From Chryseobacterium sp. MFBS3-17 (lineage in GTDB: Bacteria > Bacteroidota > Bacteroidia > Flavobacteriales > Weeksellaceae), in NCBI RefSeq assembly GCF_020687745.1, contig NZ_JAJEWK010000006.1, positions 124,001 through 188,000 of the forward strand: a stretch of 64,000 bases of DNA, given 5' to 3'. The notes below the pieces were generated by a model. The model was given only the letters and a program-made list of their open reading frames with translations, had not been told where the DNA came from and did not search any database. Every line of letters starts with the position of its first letter. The stretch's first letter is position 1. Both the position numbers and the translations under genes were made by a program. This document shows, one piece after another, positions 35,928 to 43,897 of the stretch.

Positions 35928-38468
35928 TTAAAATTCATAAGAAAAGCCGAGTCCGGCATTCAGTCCTTTTTTATATTGTTTTACAATGACATCGCCATTG
36001 GTGTTTTGCTGTGTTCTGGTAAAGCTGGGATTCAGCAGGTTTTTACCGCTTACGGAAATGCCCAGTCCGTTGCTCAGTTTATAGCGGAAGGTCGCATCCA
36101 GCAGGTTGATGGCTTCATCTACCAGATTTCCCTTGCTGTCATATCCCAGTGCGTAGATGTTATCTGAAATATGGGAATAAGACATCACGAAGTCTATAGA
36201 ATTGCGGTCCCATTTCTGCTCCCAGCCCAGGTTGATGTTGGCCAGGAAGTCTGATGCGCCCTGCATTTTGTCTTCGGATTTAATGAAGGATACAGATACC
36301 TGGGAGTTCGGGTTCTCATTCAGGACTTTGTCTGCATCCAGCTTCTGGCTCGTATTGAGGTAGGTGGCGTTCAGGAAGGTGTAGATTCTGGAATTTCCGG
36401 CGTTATACAGGTCTTTTCTGATTTCTGCTTCCACACCATAGATCGCCCCGGAGTCGCCTGCGTTTACAAAGGATACTGTATTGGCAGATGAATTCACGGT
36501 GACTCTGGATATAGGATTCTGGATGTATTTCCCAAAAGCGGTAATGGAGATGAGTTCATTCCTTTTCGGGAACCATTCCCATTTCAGGTCTGCATTATAG
36601 TTGTCTGAAGGATTCAGATCCACGTTTCCGAAACTTGCTTCGTCTACTTCTTCATATTCAAACGGTGCCAGTTCCAGCAGCAGCGGTGTCGTATAGGTCT
36701 TGGATGCGGAAAATCTGAAGTTCTGGCGGTCATTCAGGCTGTATTTCATATTCAGCGCCGGCAGAATTTTGGCATAGGACTTTTCTACTTTTCCACTTTT
36801 AATATTGGTGTCGTAGAGAATGTTCTGCTTCAGGTGATCATATCTCACACCCAACTGAGCCGTGAAACGGTCGCCTGCTTTATAGTCCACATTGGCAAAT
36901 CCCGCATGATTGTTTACTTCAGATTCATAATACATGGGATTAAGGGCCATGGCATCCGATCCTACGATACCGCGGAAGGTTCTGATGTCAAAGAATGACC
37001 CTGACTGGTAATTCTGATAATTGAAGAATGTTCCGTAGTCATCCGGCGTTACGAAATAGTTGCCCTGCGCCAGTTTTACGCGGAAGTTGTATTGTGTGGC
37101 TTTGAAATCTGAATTTTTATAGCGTCCCTGGTAGCCAAGGGTGACTTTAAACTGATCATTGATCTGGTAATCTCCGTGAAGGTCGCCCACGAAGTCATTT
37201 TCCAGGAGCTGGTCATAATATCTGTGGTTAGCCCCCGCGTTACTCGCTACAAAGTGGTGGATACCGGTCTGGTTATTGTATACAGAGATATTCTGCTGTC
37301 GGTCTGGTCTGCGGCTGTCCAGTCTGTTGTAGCCGGCGTTCCAGTACAGTGTGAAAGGATCAGAAATGCTGTGTTCGCCGCTCAGCTGGTTGATCCAGAG
37401 GTCATTGGTTTTATAACCTGCCCGGCGCAGAAATGCAGTTTCATTTTCTCGGTCTTCATTGGTATCGCGTACATAGCCTTCAAAGAAGGTGAGTTTTTGC
37501 TCGGTAGTATGAATGAAATTGGTGGTGGCCTTTACCGTATGATTTGGGTTGATGCGGTAGTTCAGGTTCAGCAATCCTGTACTATTGGTATCATACGAGT
37601 ATTCCTGTACATAAAGGTCCTTTAACAAAGATCCGCCACTGTCTGCCGAACGTACCGGTCCTTCCACGAAATTATAGTCATTGTCAAAGCTTCCGAATCC
37701 GAACAAGCTCAGTTTTCCCTGCTCACCAACGTTAAAGCTGCGTCCGAAGTCTATTCCCAGCGAAGAATTGATGGGCGTATTCACATCTTCATTTCTCCAT
37801 GTGGTAGGGAAGGCGTAGCCGTATTGTGCAATGGCTGCATTAGATGGCTTGTTAATCTGTTTTGATCCTAAAAAGTTGGGACCGTTTTGCAGATAGAAAT
37901 TGGGTTTCTGAAACGCATTGAAATTTACAGAAGATCCCAGATTTACTTTGAAATAAGGTTTTCCGGTATATACCTTGGATACAATATTGACATTGGCTCC
38001 GGACATATCTCCCCACAGGTTAGGGTTGTACACTTTTTCCAGACCTACATAGTCTATCATATCTGTTTTAATGATACTGAGGTCTATATTTTTAAAGAGG
38101 GGATCATTAGACGGAATCGGAAGCCCGTTCATGGTAGTAGAGTTGCTGCGGTCTCCCAGTCCGCGGATGAATACCTGGCCGCTGCCTTCTTGTTTCTGGG
38201 CGCCTGTGGCCTTGGTTACGGCTACGGAAACATCGCCCACACCTTGTTTTTCCAGTTGTACAGAACCTACACGTTCTATGACTTCTACCGCTCTGCGCTG
38301 CAGGCTGATGATGTTGCTTTCTGAACCCTTATTGGTACTTCCCTGCAGAACCACACCTTCTATTACTTTCTCTTTCTTGATGGTGTCCTGGTCTGTGGTT
38401 TGCGAGTAAAACATTGATGTTGAGCCTGTTAAAAACAACACGGCAATGCTTAATTTCGTTCTTTTCAT
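35928..38468 (-). CDS. TonB-dependent receptor of the two-component-linked locus
   Basis: This outer-membrane receptor has 846 residues. A signal peptide (KRTKLSIAVLFLTGSTSMFYSQ) is followed by a short segment KVIEGVVLQGS, a plug domain (about 60-170, with GQVFIRGLGDRSNSTTMNGL) and a large barrel ending GLGFSYEF. It lacks the N-terminal carboxypeptidase-like domain of SusC proteins. The partner lipoprotein is downstream. Divergent to it are a response regulator and a histidine kinase, and the 192-bp gap between them contains a repeat like a Pho box. The substrate is unknown; a phosphate-containing ligand is a hypothesis. Confidence 0.88.
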   Translation of the reverse strand: MKRTKLSIAVLFLTGSTSMFYSQTTDQDTIKKEKVIEGVVLQGSTNKGSESNIISLQRRAVEVIERVGSVQLEKQGVGDVSVAVTKATGAQKQEGSGQVFIRGLGDRSNSTTMNGLPIPSNDPLFKNIDLSIIKTDMIDYVGLEKVYNPNLWGDMSGANVNIVSKVYTGKPYFKVNLGSSVNFNAFQKPNFYLQNGPNFLGSKQINKPSNAAIAQYGYAFPTTWRNEDVNTPINSSLGIDFGRSFNVGEQGKLSLFGFGSFDNDYNFVEGPVRSADSGGSLLKDLYVQEYSYDTNSTGLLNLNYRINPNHTVKATTNFIHTTEQKLTFFEGYVRDTNEDRENETAFLRRAGYKTNDLWINQLSGEHSISDPFTLYWNAGYNRLDSRRPDRQQNISVYNNQTGIHHFVASNAGANHRYYDQLLENDFVGDLHGDYQINDQFKVTLGYQGRYKNSDFKATQYNFRVKLAQGNYFVTPDDYGTFFNYQNYQSGSFFDIRTFRGIVGSDAMALNPMYYESEVNNHAGFANVDYKAGDRFTAQLGVRYDHLKQNILYDTNIKSGKVEKSYAKILPALNMKYSLNDRQNFRFSASKTYTTPLLLELAPFEYEEVDEASFGNVDLNPSDNYNADLKWEWFPKRNELISITAFGKYIQNPISRVTVNSSANTVSFVNAGDSGAIYGVEAEIRKDLYNAGNSRIYTFLNATYLNTSQKLDADKVLNENPNSQVSVSFIKSEDKMQGASDFLANINLGWEQKWDRNSIDFVMSYSHISDNIYALGYDSKGNLVDEAINLLDATFRYKLSNGLGISVSGKNLLNPSFTRTQQNTNGDVIVKQYKKGLNAGLGFSYEF

Positions 38469-38535
38469 TACTTTTCTTTGCTTGATTTCTTTCAGTGCAA
38501 AGGTTGGAAGATTGGCTGTAATTGCTGTTTCGGGA

Positions 38536-38553
38536 GTTTTAATTTTGTTTTAA
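38536..38553. promoter_or_regulatory. Candidate operator: direct repeat GTTTTAA-N4-GTTTTAA
   Basis: Two identical 7-mers start exactly 11 bp apart (38536 and 38547), the spacing of PhoB-type half-sites recognised by OmpR-family regulators. It sits 68-85 bp upstream of the TonB receptor start and 108-125 bp upstream of the divergent OmpR-family regulator gene. The sequence is AT-rich, so chance occurrence cannot be excluded. Confidence 0.5.
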
Positions 38554-38660
38554 CTTTAAATGAACCAATCACGCCGTATATTAAGTTTATGTAAATAATC
38601 TGTTCTATGCAGTGCAATGCATTAATTTTCCTTAATTTTGAAAGGATATTCATATAGATA

Positions 38661-39338
38661 ATGACTGGTAAGAAAATTTTATTGATTGATGATGAACAGG
38701 ATATTCTGGAAATCCTGTCCTACAATTTGGAAAAAGAAGGGTATGAAGTGCATACCGCAAATAACGGTAATGACGGCATTAAACTGGCAAAGGAAATCAT
38801 TCCGGATTTGATTTTGCTGGACGTGATGATGCCCGAAAAAGACGGTATAGAAACCTGCCAGGAAATGAGGCAAAGCAAATCCCTGCAAAAAACCCTCATT
38901 GTATTCCTTTCGGCCAGAAGCGAAGAGTTTTCCCAGCTTGCAGGCTATCAGGCCGGTGGCAATGATTATATTGTAAAGGTCATCAAGCCGAAAGTGCTCA
39001 TCTCTAAGGTAAATGCCTTGCTGCAATTGACATCTCAGGTCAATGACAGTTCCAAACTGATTGAAATAGGAGACCTTATTATAGACCGGGATAATTTTAA
39101 AGTATCCAAGAACGGACAGCCGTTCCTGCTCCCCAAGAAAGAATTTGATTTGCTGTATCTGCTGGCATCTAATACTGACAAAGTGTTTAAAAGAGAAGAA
39201 ATTCTGGAGAAAGTCTGGGGAAATGATGTGATTGTGGGTGAAAGAACCATAGATGTCCACATCCGGAGGCTTCGGGAAAAACTGGGCATTAACGCCATAC
39301 AAACCCTGAAGGGAATTGGTTACAAACTCATTGTTTAA
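38661..39338 (+). CDS. OmpR-family response regulator (PhoB-like)
   Basis: This is a transcription factor of 225 residues. The receiver domain (5-120) has the acidic pocket in LIDDEQD and the phospho-acceptor Asp in LILLDVMMPEKDG (D54). The conserved Lys is in NDYIVKVIKP, where the residue after Lys is Val instead of the near-invariant Pro. The C-terminal winged helix (about 130-225) ends EKVWGNDVIVGERTIDVHIR with the recognition helix. Its kinase is 32 bp downstream. PhoB/PhoR-like is the best family name; phosphate as the signal is inference. Confidence 0.88.
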   Translation: MTGKKILLIDDEQDILEILSYNLEKEGYEVHTANNGNDGIKLAKEIIPDLILLDVMMPEKDGIETCQEMRQSKSLQKTLIVFLSARSEEFSQLAGYQAGGNDYIVKVIKPKVLISKVNALLQLTSQVNDSSKLIEIGDLIIDRDNFKVSKNGQPFLLPKKEFDLLYLLASNTDKVFKREEILEKVWGNDVIVGERTIDVHIRRLREKLGINAIQTLKGIGYKLIV

Positions 39339-39370
39339 GGACATATCTTCATTAACAGAAAATACATCCT

Positions 39371-40435
39371 TTGAAATTTCAGATTCTTAGTTTCCTGGCC
39401 TCACTGTTCATTACAGTGTTGATGATTCTGGTGGTTATGATTTTTAACATATCACAGGAACATCTGCGTACCAATACCCTTACCTTTTATTTTGCTGTCG
39501 GGTTTGCTGTACTCATTATGCTGGTGGTCAATTATTTCGTGCTGGAGTACCTCCTTGGCTATTACAAAAGAAAACAGATCCGCCACATCAGTACACGGCT
39601 GCCGGATGAGGTAATGCCGGTAGATGAAAGCGCCATGAGCTTCAGTCAGCTGGGTGAGATTGTTTCTGAACTGTCTCAGAAAAACGCCATAGAAATCGAT
39701 ACCATGAAGGACATGGAGACTTACCGGAAGGAATACATTGGCAATATCTCTCACGAACTGAAGACGCCCCTGTTTTCCATTCAGGGGTATGTGGAAACAC
39801 TGCTGGACGGCGGGGTAGAGAATCTGGCCATCCGGGACAAGTATCTGGAACGCATTGATAAGTCGGTAGAGCGGTTGCTGGATATTGTGAAAGATCTGGA
39901 TATGCTGAATCAGTTCGAAACTGGTGAAATCAGCCTCCATATTTCCAGGTTCGACATCAACGCGCTGGTGCGGGAAATTATGGATATGCTGGAAATGGAT
40001 GCCGAGCGCAGCGGTGCAAAACTGCAGTTACAGACCACCCACCAAATGCTTTTTGTGAATGCCGACGTGCAGAAAATAGCGCAGGTACTCATTAACCTTA
40101 TTTCCAATGCCATCCATTATTCCAACCGGGACCATGCGCAGATCACCGTAAAAACAAGTGTGCTTCGCCGGAAAGTGCTGGTGGAAGTCATCGATAACGG
40201 AATGGGCATCAAGGCAGAAGTTCTGCCCAGAATTTTCGAACGTTTTTACCGGGTAGAAACCTCACGCAGCAGGAGGGAAGGTGGCTCCGGTCTGGGACTG
40301 TCTATTGTGAAGCATATTCTGGAAGCTCATAATGAAACCATTATCGTAAACAGCGTCTATCTGGAAGGAACTACCTTCTCTTTTATGCTGGAAAAACATG
40401 CAAGCCAGGCGGGCAATTTAGCAAAAACTTTTTAA
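39371..40435 (+). CDS. Sensor histidine kinase (PhoR-like)
   Basis: This membrane kinase of 354 residues is the partner of the preceding regulator. Two transmembrane helices (about 5-25 and 38-62) leave only a very short extracytoplasmic loop, so it is unlikely to bind a periplasmic ligand directly, a PhoR-like design. The H box is YIGNISHELKTPLFSIQGYV (His about 129). The ATPase domain has N (NLISNAIHYSN), G1 (VIDNGMGI), F (IFERFYRV) and G2 (GGSGLGLSIVK). The start is TTG at 39371; no ATG or GTG fits. Confidence 0.88.
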   Translation: MKFQILSFLASLFITVLMILVVMIFNISQEHLRTNTLTFYFAVGFAVLIMLVVNYFVLEYLLGYYKRKQIRHISTRLPDEVMPVDESAMSFSQLGEIVSELSQKNAIEIDTMKDMETYRKEYIGNISHELKTPLFSIQGYVETLLDGGVENLAIRDKYLERIDKSVERLLDIVKDLDMLNQFETGEISLHISRFDINALVREIMDMLEMDAERSGAKLQLQTTHQMLFVNADVQKIAQVLINLISNAIHYSNRDHAQITVKTSVLRRKVLVEVIDNGMGIKAEVLPRIFERFYRVETSRSRREGGSGLGLSIVKHILEAHNETIIVNSVYLEGTTFSFMLEKHASQAGNLAKTF

Positions 40436-40456
40436 TAAAAAAGATTTTAAAAATTT

Positions 40457-40484
40457 TTGAAGATACTTACAATTGCTATCTTTG
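40457..40484 (+). promoter_or_regulatory. Promoter TTG-N17-TATCTTTG
   Basis: TTG at 40457-40459 and TATCTTTG at 40477-40484, 17 bp apart, 44 bp before the ATG at 40529. Confidence 0.7.
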
Positions 40485-40528
40485 TACGGAATTTTTAACC
40501 CCATTAACAGCATTCAATAATAAGTAAA

Positions 40529-41113
40529 ATGGTTTATAAGATCCGTGTTATTTTAGACGCCAAAGACAATATCTTCCGCGATATTGAAATCAAAGGAAAA
40601 CAAACCCTCTGGAACCTTCATTTGGGAATCAAAAGTGCATTCAGTTTGCAGGGAGATGAGTTGTCTGCGTTCAATATTCTGGAAAGCGACGGCACCATCG
40701 TAAAATCTGTTCCCCTGGAAGACATGTCTGATGACGGCGACGGAGAAATTATGTCTGATGTGTACATTGATGAAGCTTTCGAAGCAGAAGGAGACCGCTC
40801 CCAGTTTCAGTACGGACTCCTGGATTTATGGGAGTTTTTCTGTGAACTGGTGGAAATTCATGATGATAAACCGGCTGTAAATTATCCCATTACGGTATTC
40901 CGCTTTGGCAATGCACCGCTGAAAGCGCCCGGAAAAAGTGGTGGCAGCGGCAATGGAAGAAAAGCAACACTTCTAATGGCAGATGGGGTAGATGATTTTG
41001 CTTTTGATGGCGGTTTTGACGATGATGAGTTTCTGGATGCAGATGATGACTTTGATGACGGAACTGATGATTACGCCGATGATGCTTATGATGACGGCGA
41101 CGATGATTTATAA
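40529..41113 (+). CDS. Plasmid pRiA4b ORF-3-family protein with Asp-rich tail
   Basis: This cytosolic protein of 194 residues has a core (1-130) matching the pRiA4b ORF-3 (IS1096 TnpR-like) fold: YKIRVILDAKDNIFRDIEIK, TLWNLHLGIKSAFSL and a DGDGEIMSDVYIDEAF stretch. The last 40 residues (from about DGVDDFAFDGGFDDDEF) are mostly aspartate with interspersed F, Y and A, an unusual acidic tail. There is no sign that it belongs to a mobile element. The function is unknown. A good promoter and a terminator make it monocistronic. Confidence 0.85.
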   Translation: MVYKIRVILDAKDNIFRDIEIKGKQTLWNLHLGIKSAFSLQGDELSAFNILESDGTIVKSVPLEDMSDDGDGEIMSDVYIDEAFEAEGDRSQFQYGLLDLWEFFCELVEIHDDKPAVNYPITVFRFGNAPLKAPGKSGGSGNGRKATLLMADGVDDFAFDGGFDDDEFLDADDDFDDGTDDYADDAYDDGDDDL

Positions 41114-41118
41114 ATTTT

Positions 41119-41142
41119 ACCCTGAAATTTCAGGGTTTTTTT
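41119..41142 (+). terminator. Terminator, 18-bp palindrome
   Basis: ACCCTGAAATTTCAGGGT is a perfect palindrome followed by seven Ts. Confidence 0.8.
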
Positions 41143-41188
41143 ATGGCCGGGATTCAAGCCAAATCATTAAGTTTGTAAAAATTTTAAA

Positions 41189-42544
41189 ATGAAAAAAGGC
41201 ATTTTTATCGCTTTGCTGGGTCTCGGAATTCTGGCAGCGTGCACCTCTCCTTCAAGAAAGAATACCATGAAATCACCCGAAGACTGGAAACATACCACCA
41301 ATATTTACGAAGTTAACATCCGTCAGTACACCCCCGAAGGAACTTTCCGTGCTTTTGAGGCCCACCTGCCGCGTTTGCGGGATATGGGCGTGGAAACCCT
41401 ATGGCTGATGCCGGTGACGCCCATTGCCCAGAAGAATAAAAAAGGGACACTGGGAAGTCAGTATGCCGCGCAGGATTATACCAGCATCAATCCGGAATTC
41501 GGGACCATGGAAGATTTTAAGCATCTGGTGAGCGAGGCTCACAAACTGGGCTTTAATGTCATCATAGACTGGGTGGCCAATCATACGGGCTGGGATCATA
41601 CCTGGACCAGAACCAATCCGGATTTCTATCTGAAAGATCCGGAGACCAATGACTTTCAGATCGCCTCGGGCATGGATGATATTATAGAACTGGATTACAG
41701 CAATCCCAAAATGCGTGCGGCCATGATTGATGCCATGAAATTTTGGGTCCGGGAGACCAATATAGACGGTTTCCGCTGCGATCTCGCTGCATGGGTAGAA
41801 GTGGATTTCTGGGAAGAAGCGCGTCCGAAGGTTGAAGAACTGAAACCTTTGTTCTGGCTGGGTGAGTTTGATGAGCTGGACCAACCGGAATACGGCAAAG
41901 TATTCGATGCCAGCTATATCTGGAACTGGATGCACAAAACCCGGGATTTTAATGAAGGCAAAGCGTCACTGGCAGACCTTAAGTCATTGCTTCAGCGGTA
42001 TTCTGACATTGGAGATGAGTCCATGCGTGCCTGGTTTACCTCTAATCATGATGAAAATACATGGAACGGTACCGAATACGAAAAGTATGGAATTTATGCC
42101 AGATCTCTGGCCGTATTTTCGGTGACCTGGAATGGGGTGCCTCTTATCTATAACGGGCAGGAGCTGCCACTGGAAAATAAAAGACTGGAATTTTTTGAAA
42201 AAGATCCCATTCCGTGGACAGAAAAAACGGATTTGCATGATTTCTATAAAACGCTGCTGAACTTAAAATCCACCAATTCCGCATTACGCGGCGGGGATCC
42301 GCAGGTGACTACATTTTTGGTAAAGACGACTGCAGATGACCAACTTCTGATTTACCTTCGCAAAAATGGCAAAGATGAGGTGCTCACCATCCTCAATATG
42401 TCTAAAGAGGCTGTGCAATTCAACATTACCGATGCACAGGTGGCCGGCACATTTAAAGATATTTTCACGAAATCGGAACGGGATTTTTCTGCAGATAAAT
42501 CGTTCAGCCTGCAGCCTGGCGGCTATGCGGTATATGCTAAATAA
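41189..42544 (+). CDS. GH13 alpha-amylase-family lipoprotein
   Basis: This glycoside hydrolase acts on alpha-glucans or related sugars. The signal peptide ends LAAC (C18), so it is membrane-anchored. The GH13 regions are all visible: DWVANHTGWD (region I, about 129), GFRCDLAAWV with the nucleophile Asp (about 197), WLGEFDELD with the acid/base Glu (about 230) and SNHDENTWN with the stabiliser Asp (about 290). The 451 residues contain the barrel and a small C-terminal beta domain. No Sus-type genes are adjacent. The next gene overlaps its stop codon (TAATG). Confidence 0.9.
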   Translation: MKKGIFIALLGLGILAACTSPSRKNTMKSPEDWKHTTNIYEVNIRQYTPEGTFRAFEAHLPRLRDMGVETLWLMPVTPIAQKNKKGTLGSQYAAQDYTSINPEFGTMEDFKHLVSEAHKLGFNVIIDWVANHTGWDHTWTRTNPDFYLKDPETNDFQIASGMDDIIELDYSNPKMRAAMIDAMKFWVRETNIDGFRCDLAAWVEVDFWEEARPKVEELKPLFWLGEFDELDQPEYGKVFDASYIWNWMHKTRDFNEGKASLADLKSLLQRYSDIGDESMRAWFTSNHDENTWNGTEYEKYGIYARSLAVFSVTWNGVPLIYNGQELPLENKRLEFFEKDPIPWTEKTDLHDFYKTLLNLKSTNSALRGGDPQVTTFLVKTTADDQLLIYLRKNGKDEVLTILNMSKEAVQFNITDAQVAGTFKDIFTKSERDFSADKSFSLQPGGYAVYAK

Positions 42545-42993
42545 TGGTCCGTATGGATAAATCTGAATTGCTGAATCACGTCCGCAATCATTTAGATGCG
42601 AAAGCGGGCAAGTTACAGTCACTCATTCACGAAACCCGTATGTCCAACAATGATACGAAGTCGTCTATGGGCGATAAATACGAGACCGGACGTGAAATGC
42701 TGCAGCAGGAAATCAATCATCTGCAACTTCAGCTGAATGAAATACTGAGGCAGTGTGAATCCCTGAAAGGAATTACAGACAAGCCTTCAGCAGAAGCCGG
42801 CAGAGGGACATTGGTACAAACCGGACAAGGCTGGTTTTACATTGCAGTCTCTTTAGGTGAAATACGTTTTCAGGAGCATAAAATATTTGTAATTTCCGCT
42901 GAAAGTCCTTTGGCAATGGCCATGCTGGGGAAAAAACAGGGAGATCAGTTCTCCGTAAACGGAATCAGTCACCGGCTCTTATCAGTCATTTAA
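42544..42993 (+). CDS. GreA/GreB C-terminal-like domain protein
   Basis: This cytosolic protein has 149 residues. Its N-terminal half forms a coiled-coil-like helix (SMGDKYETGREMLQQEINHL). The second half, from QTGQGWFYIAVSLGEIRF to ESPLAMAMLGKKQGDQFSVN, resembles the FKBP-like C-terminal domain of Gre factors. Homologues are sometimes misnamed 3-oxoacyl-ACP synthase. An RNA-polymerase-related role is plausible but unproven. The start ATG at 42544 overlaps the stop of the amylase gene (TAATG); an ATG at 42553 is an alternative. Confidence 0.72.
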   Translation: MVRMDKSELLNHVRNHLDAKAGKLQSLIHETRMSNNDTKSSMGDKYETGREMLQQEINHLQLQLNEILRQCESLKGITDKPSAEAGRGTLVQTGQGWFYIAVSLGEIRFQEHKIFVISAESPLAMAMLGKKQGDQFSVNGISHRLLSVI

Positions 42994-43027
42994 TTTTCGT
43001 TAATTTGCATTTAGAAATTGCCCCCTC

Positions 43028-43822
43028 ATGAAAAACTATTTGGATCTCCTTCAGCACATCAAAGACCACGGAACAGATAAAACCGACCGCACCGGTACCG
43101 GTACACGAAGTATTTTCGGGTATCAGCTCCGGTTCGATCTCAGCAAGGGATTTCCACTGGTAACGACTAAAAAAGTGCATCTGAAGTCCATTATTCACGA
43201 GCTTTTATGGTTCATTAAGGGCGATACCAATGTCAAATATCTCAATGATCACGGCGTGTCCATCTGGGATGAGTGGGCAGATGAACGGGGAGATCTGGGT
43301 CCTGTGTACGGCGCACAATGGCGCAGCTGGCGCGGGGCAGATAATCAGGTGGTAGATCAGTTCAGGGATGTAATAGAACAGATTAAAACCAATCCGGATT
43401 CCCGCCGTCTCATTGTTTCCGCCTGGAATGCTGCCGAGATTCCCAATATGGCACTGGCCCCCTGCCATGCGATGTTTCAGTTTTATGTAGCCGGTGGAAA
43501 ATTGTCCCTGCAACTGTACCAGCGCAGCGCCGATGTTTTTCTGGGCGTTCCTTTTAATATTGCCAGCTACGCATTACTGCTGATGATGGTAGCCCAGGTC
43601 TGTGATCTGGAAGTGGGCGATTATGTACACAGTTTCGGCGATGTTCACATTTACAACAACCATTTCGAGCAGGTAGAAAGACAGCTGGCCCGCGATCCGC
43701 GTCCGCTTCCGGAAATGAAACTGAATCCGGATATCAGAAATATCTTTGATTTCACCTTTGAAGACTTCACGCTGGAAGGCTACGACCCGCATCCCGGAAT
43801 CAAAGCGCCGGTGGCGGTGTAA
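43028..43822 (+). CDS. thyA: Thymidylate synthase
   Basis: Methylates dUMP to dTMP with methylenetetrahydrofolate. It has 264 residues, the standard length. Motifs are [18 protein letters not shown] (about 22-39), the catalytic Cys in [13 protein letters not shown] (about 146), the phosphate-binding [20 protein letters not shown] region, and [20 protein letters not shown]. It is complete to the C-terminal PVAV. No dihydrofolate reductase gene follows in this window. Confidence 0.97.
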   Translation: MKNYLDLLQHIKDHGTDKTDRTGTGTRSIFGYQLRFDLSKGFPLVTTKKVHLKSIIHELLWFIKGDTNVKYLNDHGVSIWDEWADERGDLGPVYGAQWRSWRGADNQVVDQFRDVIEQIKTNPDSRRLIVSAWNAAEIPNMALAPCHAMFQFYVAGGKLSLQLYQRSADVFLGVPFNIASYALLLMMVAQVCDLEVGDYVHSFGDVHIYNNHFEQVERQLARDPRPLPEMKLNPDIRNIFDFTFEDFTLEGYDPHPGIKAPVAV

Positions 43823-43871
43823 AACTACTTTTGTTGCTGCTTTCTGTAACGATTATCTGCTTTTTAATACT

Positions 43872-43879
43872 TATTTTTG
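43872..43879 (+). promoter_or_regulatory. -7 box TATTTTTG
   Basis: TAnnTTTG match 18 bp before the ATG at 43898. Confidence 0.5.
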
Positions 43880-43897
43880 AAAGCTTAAGATTACGTT

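Noticed and set aside
40992-41192. Met-rich plus-strand frame overlapping the Asp-rich tail
   Set aside because: It is the shifted reading of GAT repeats in the real gene; not a protein.
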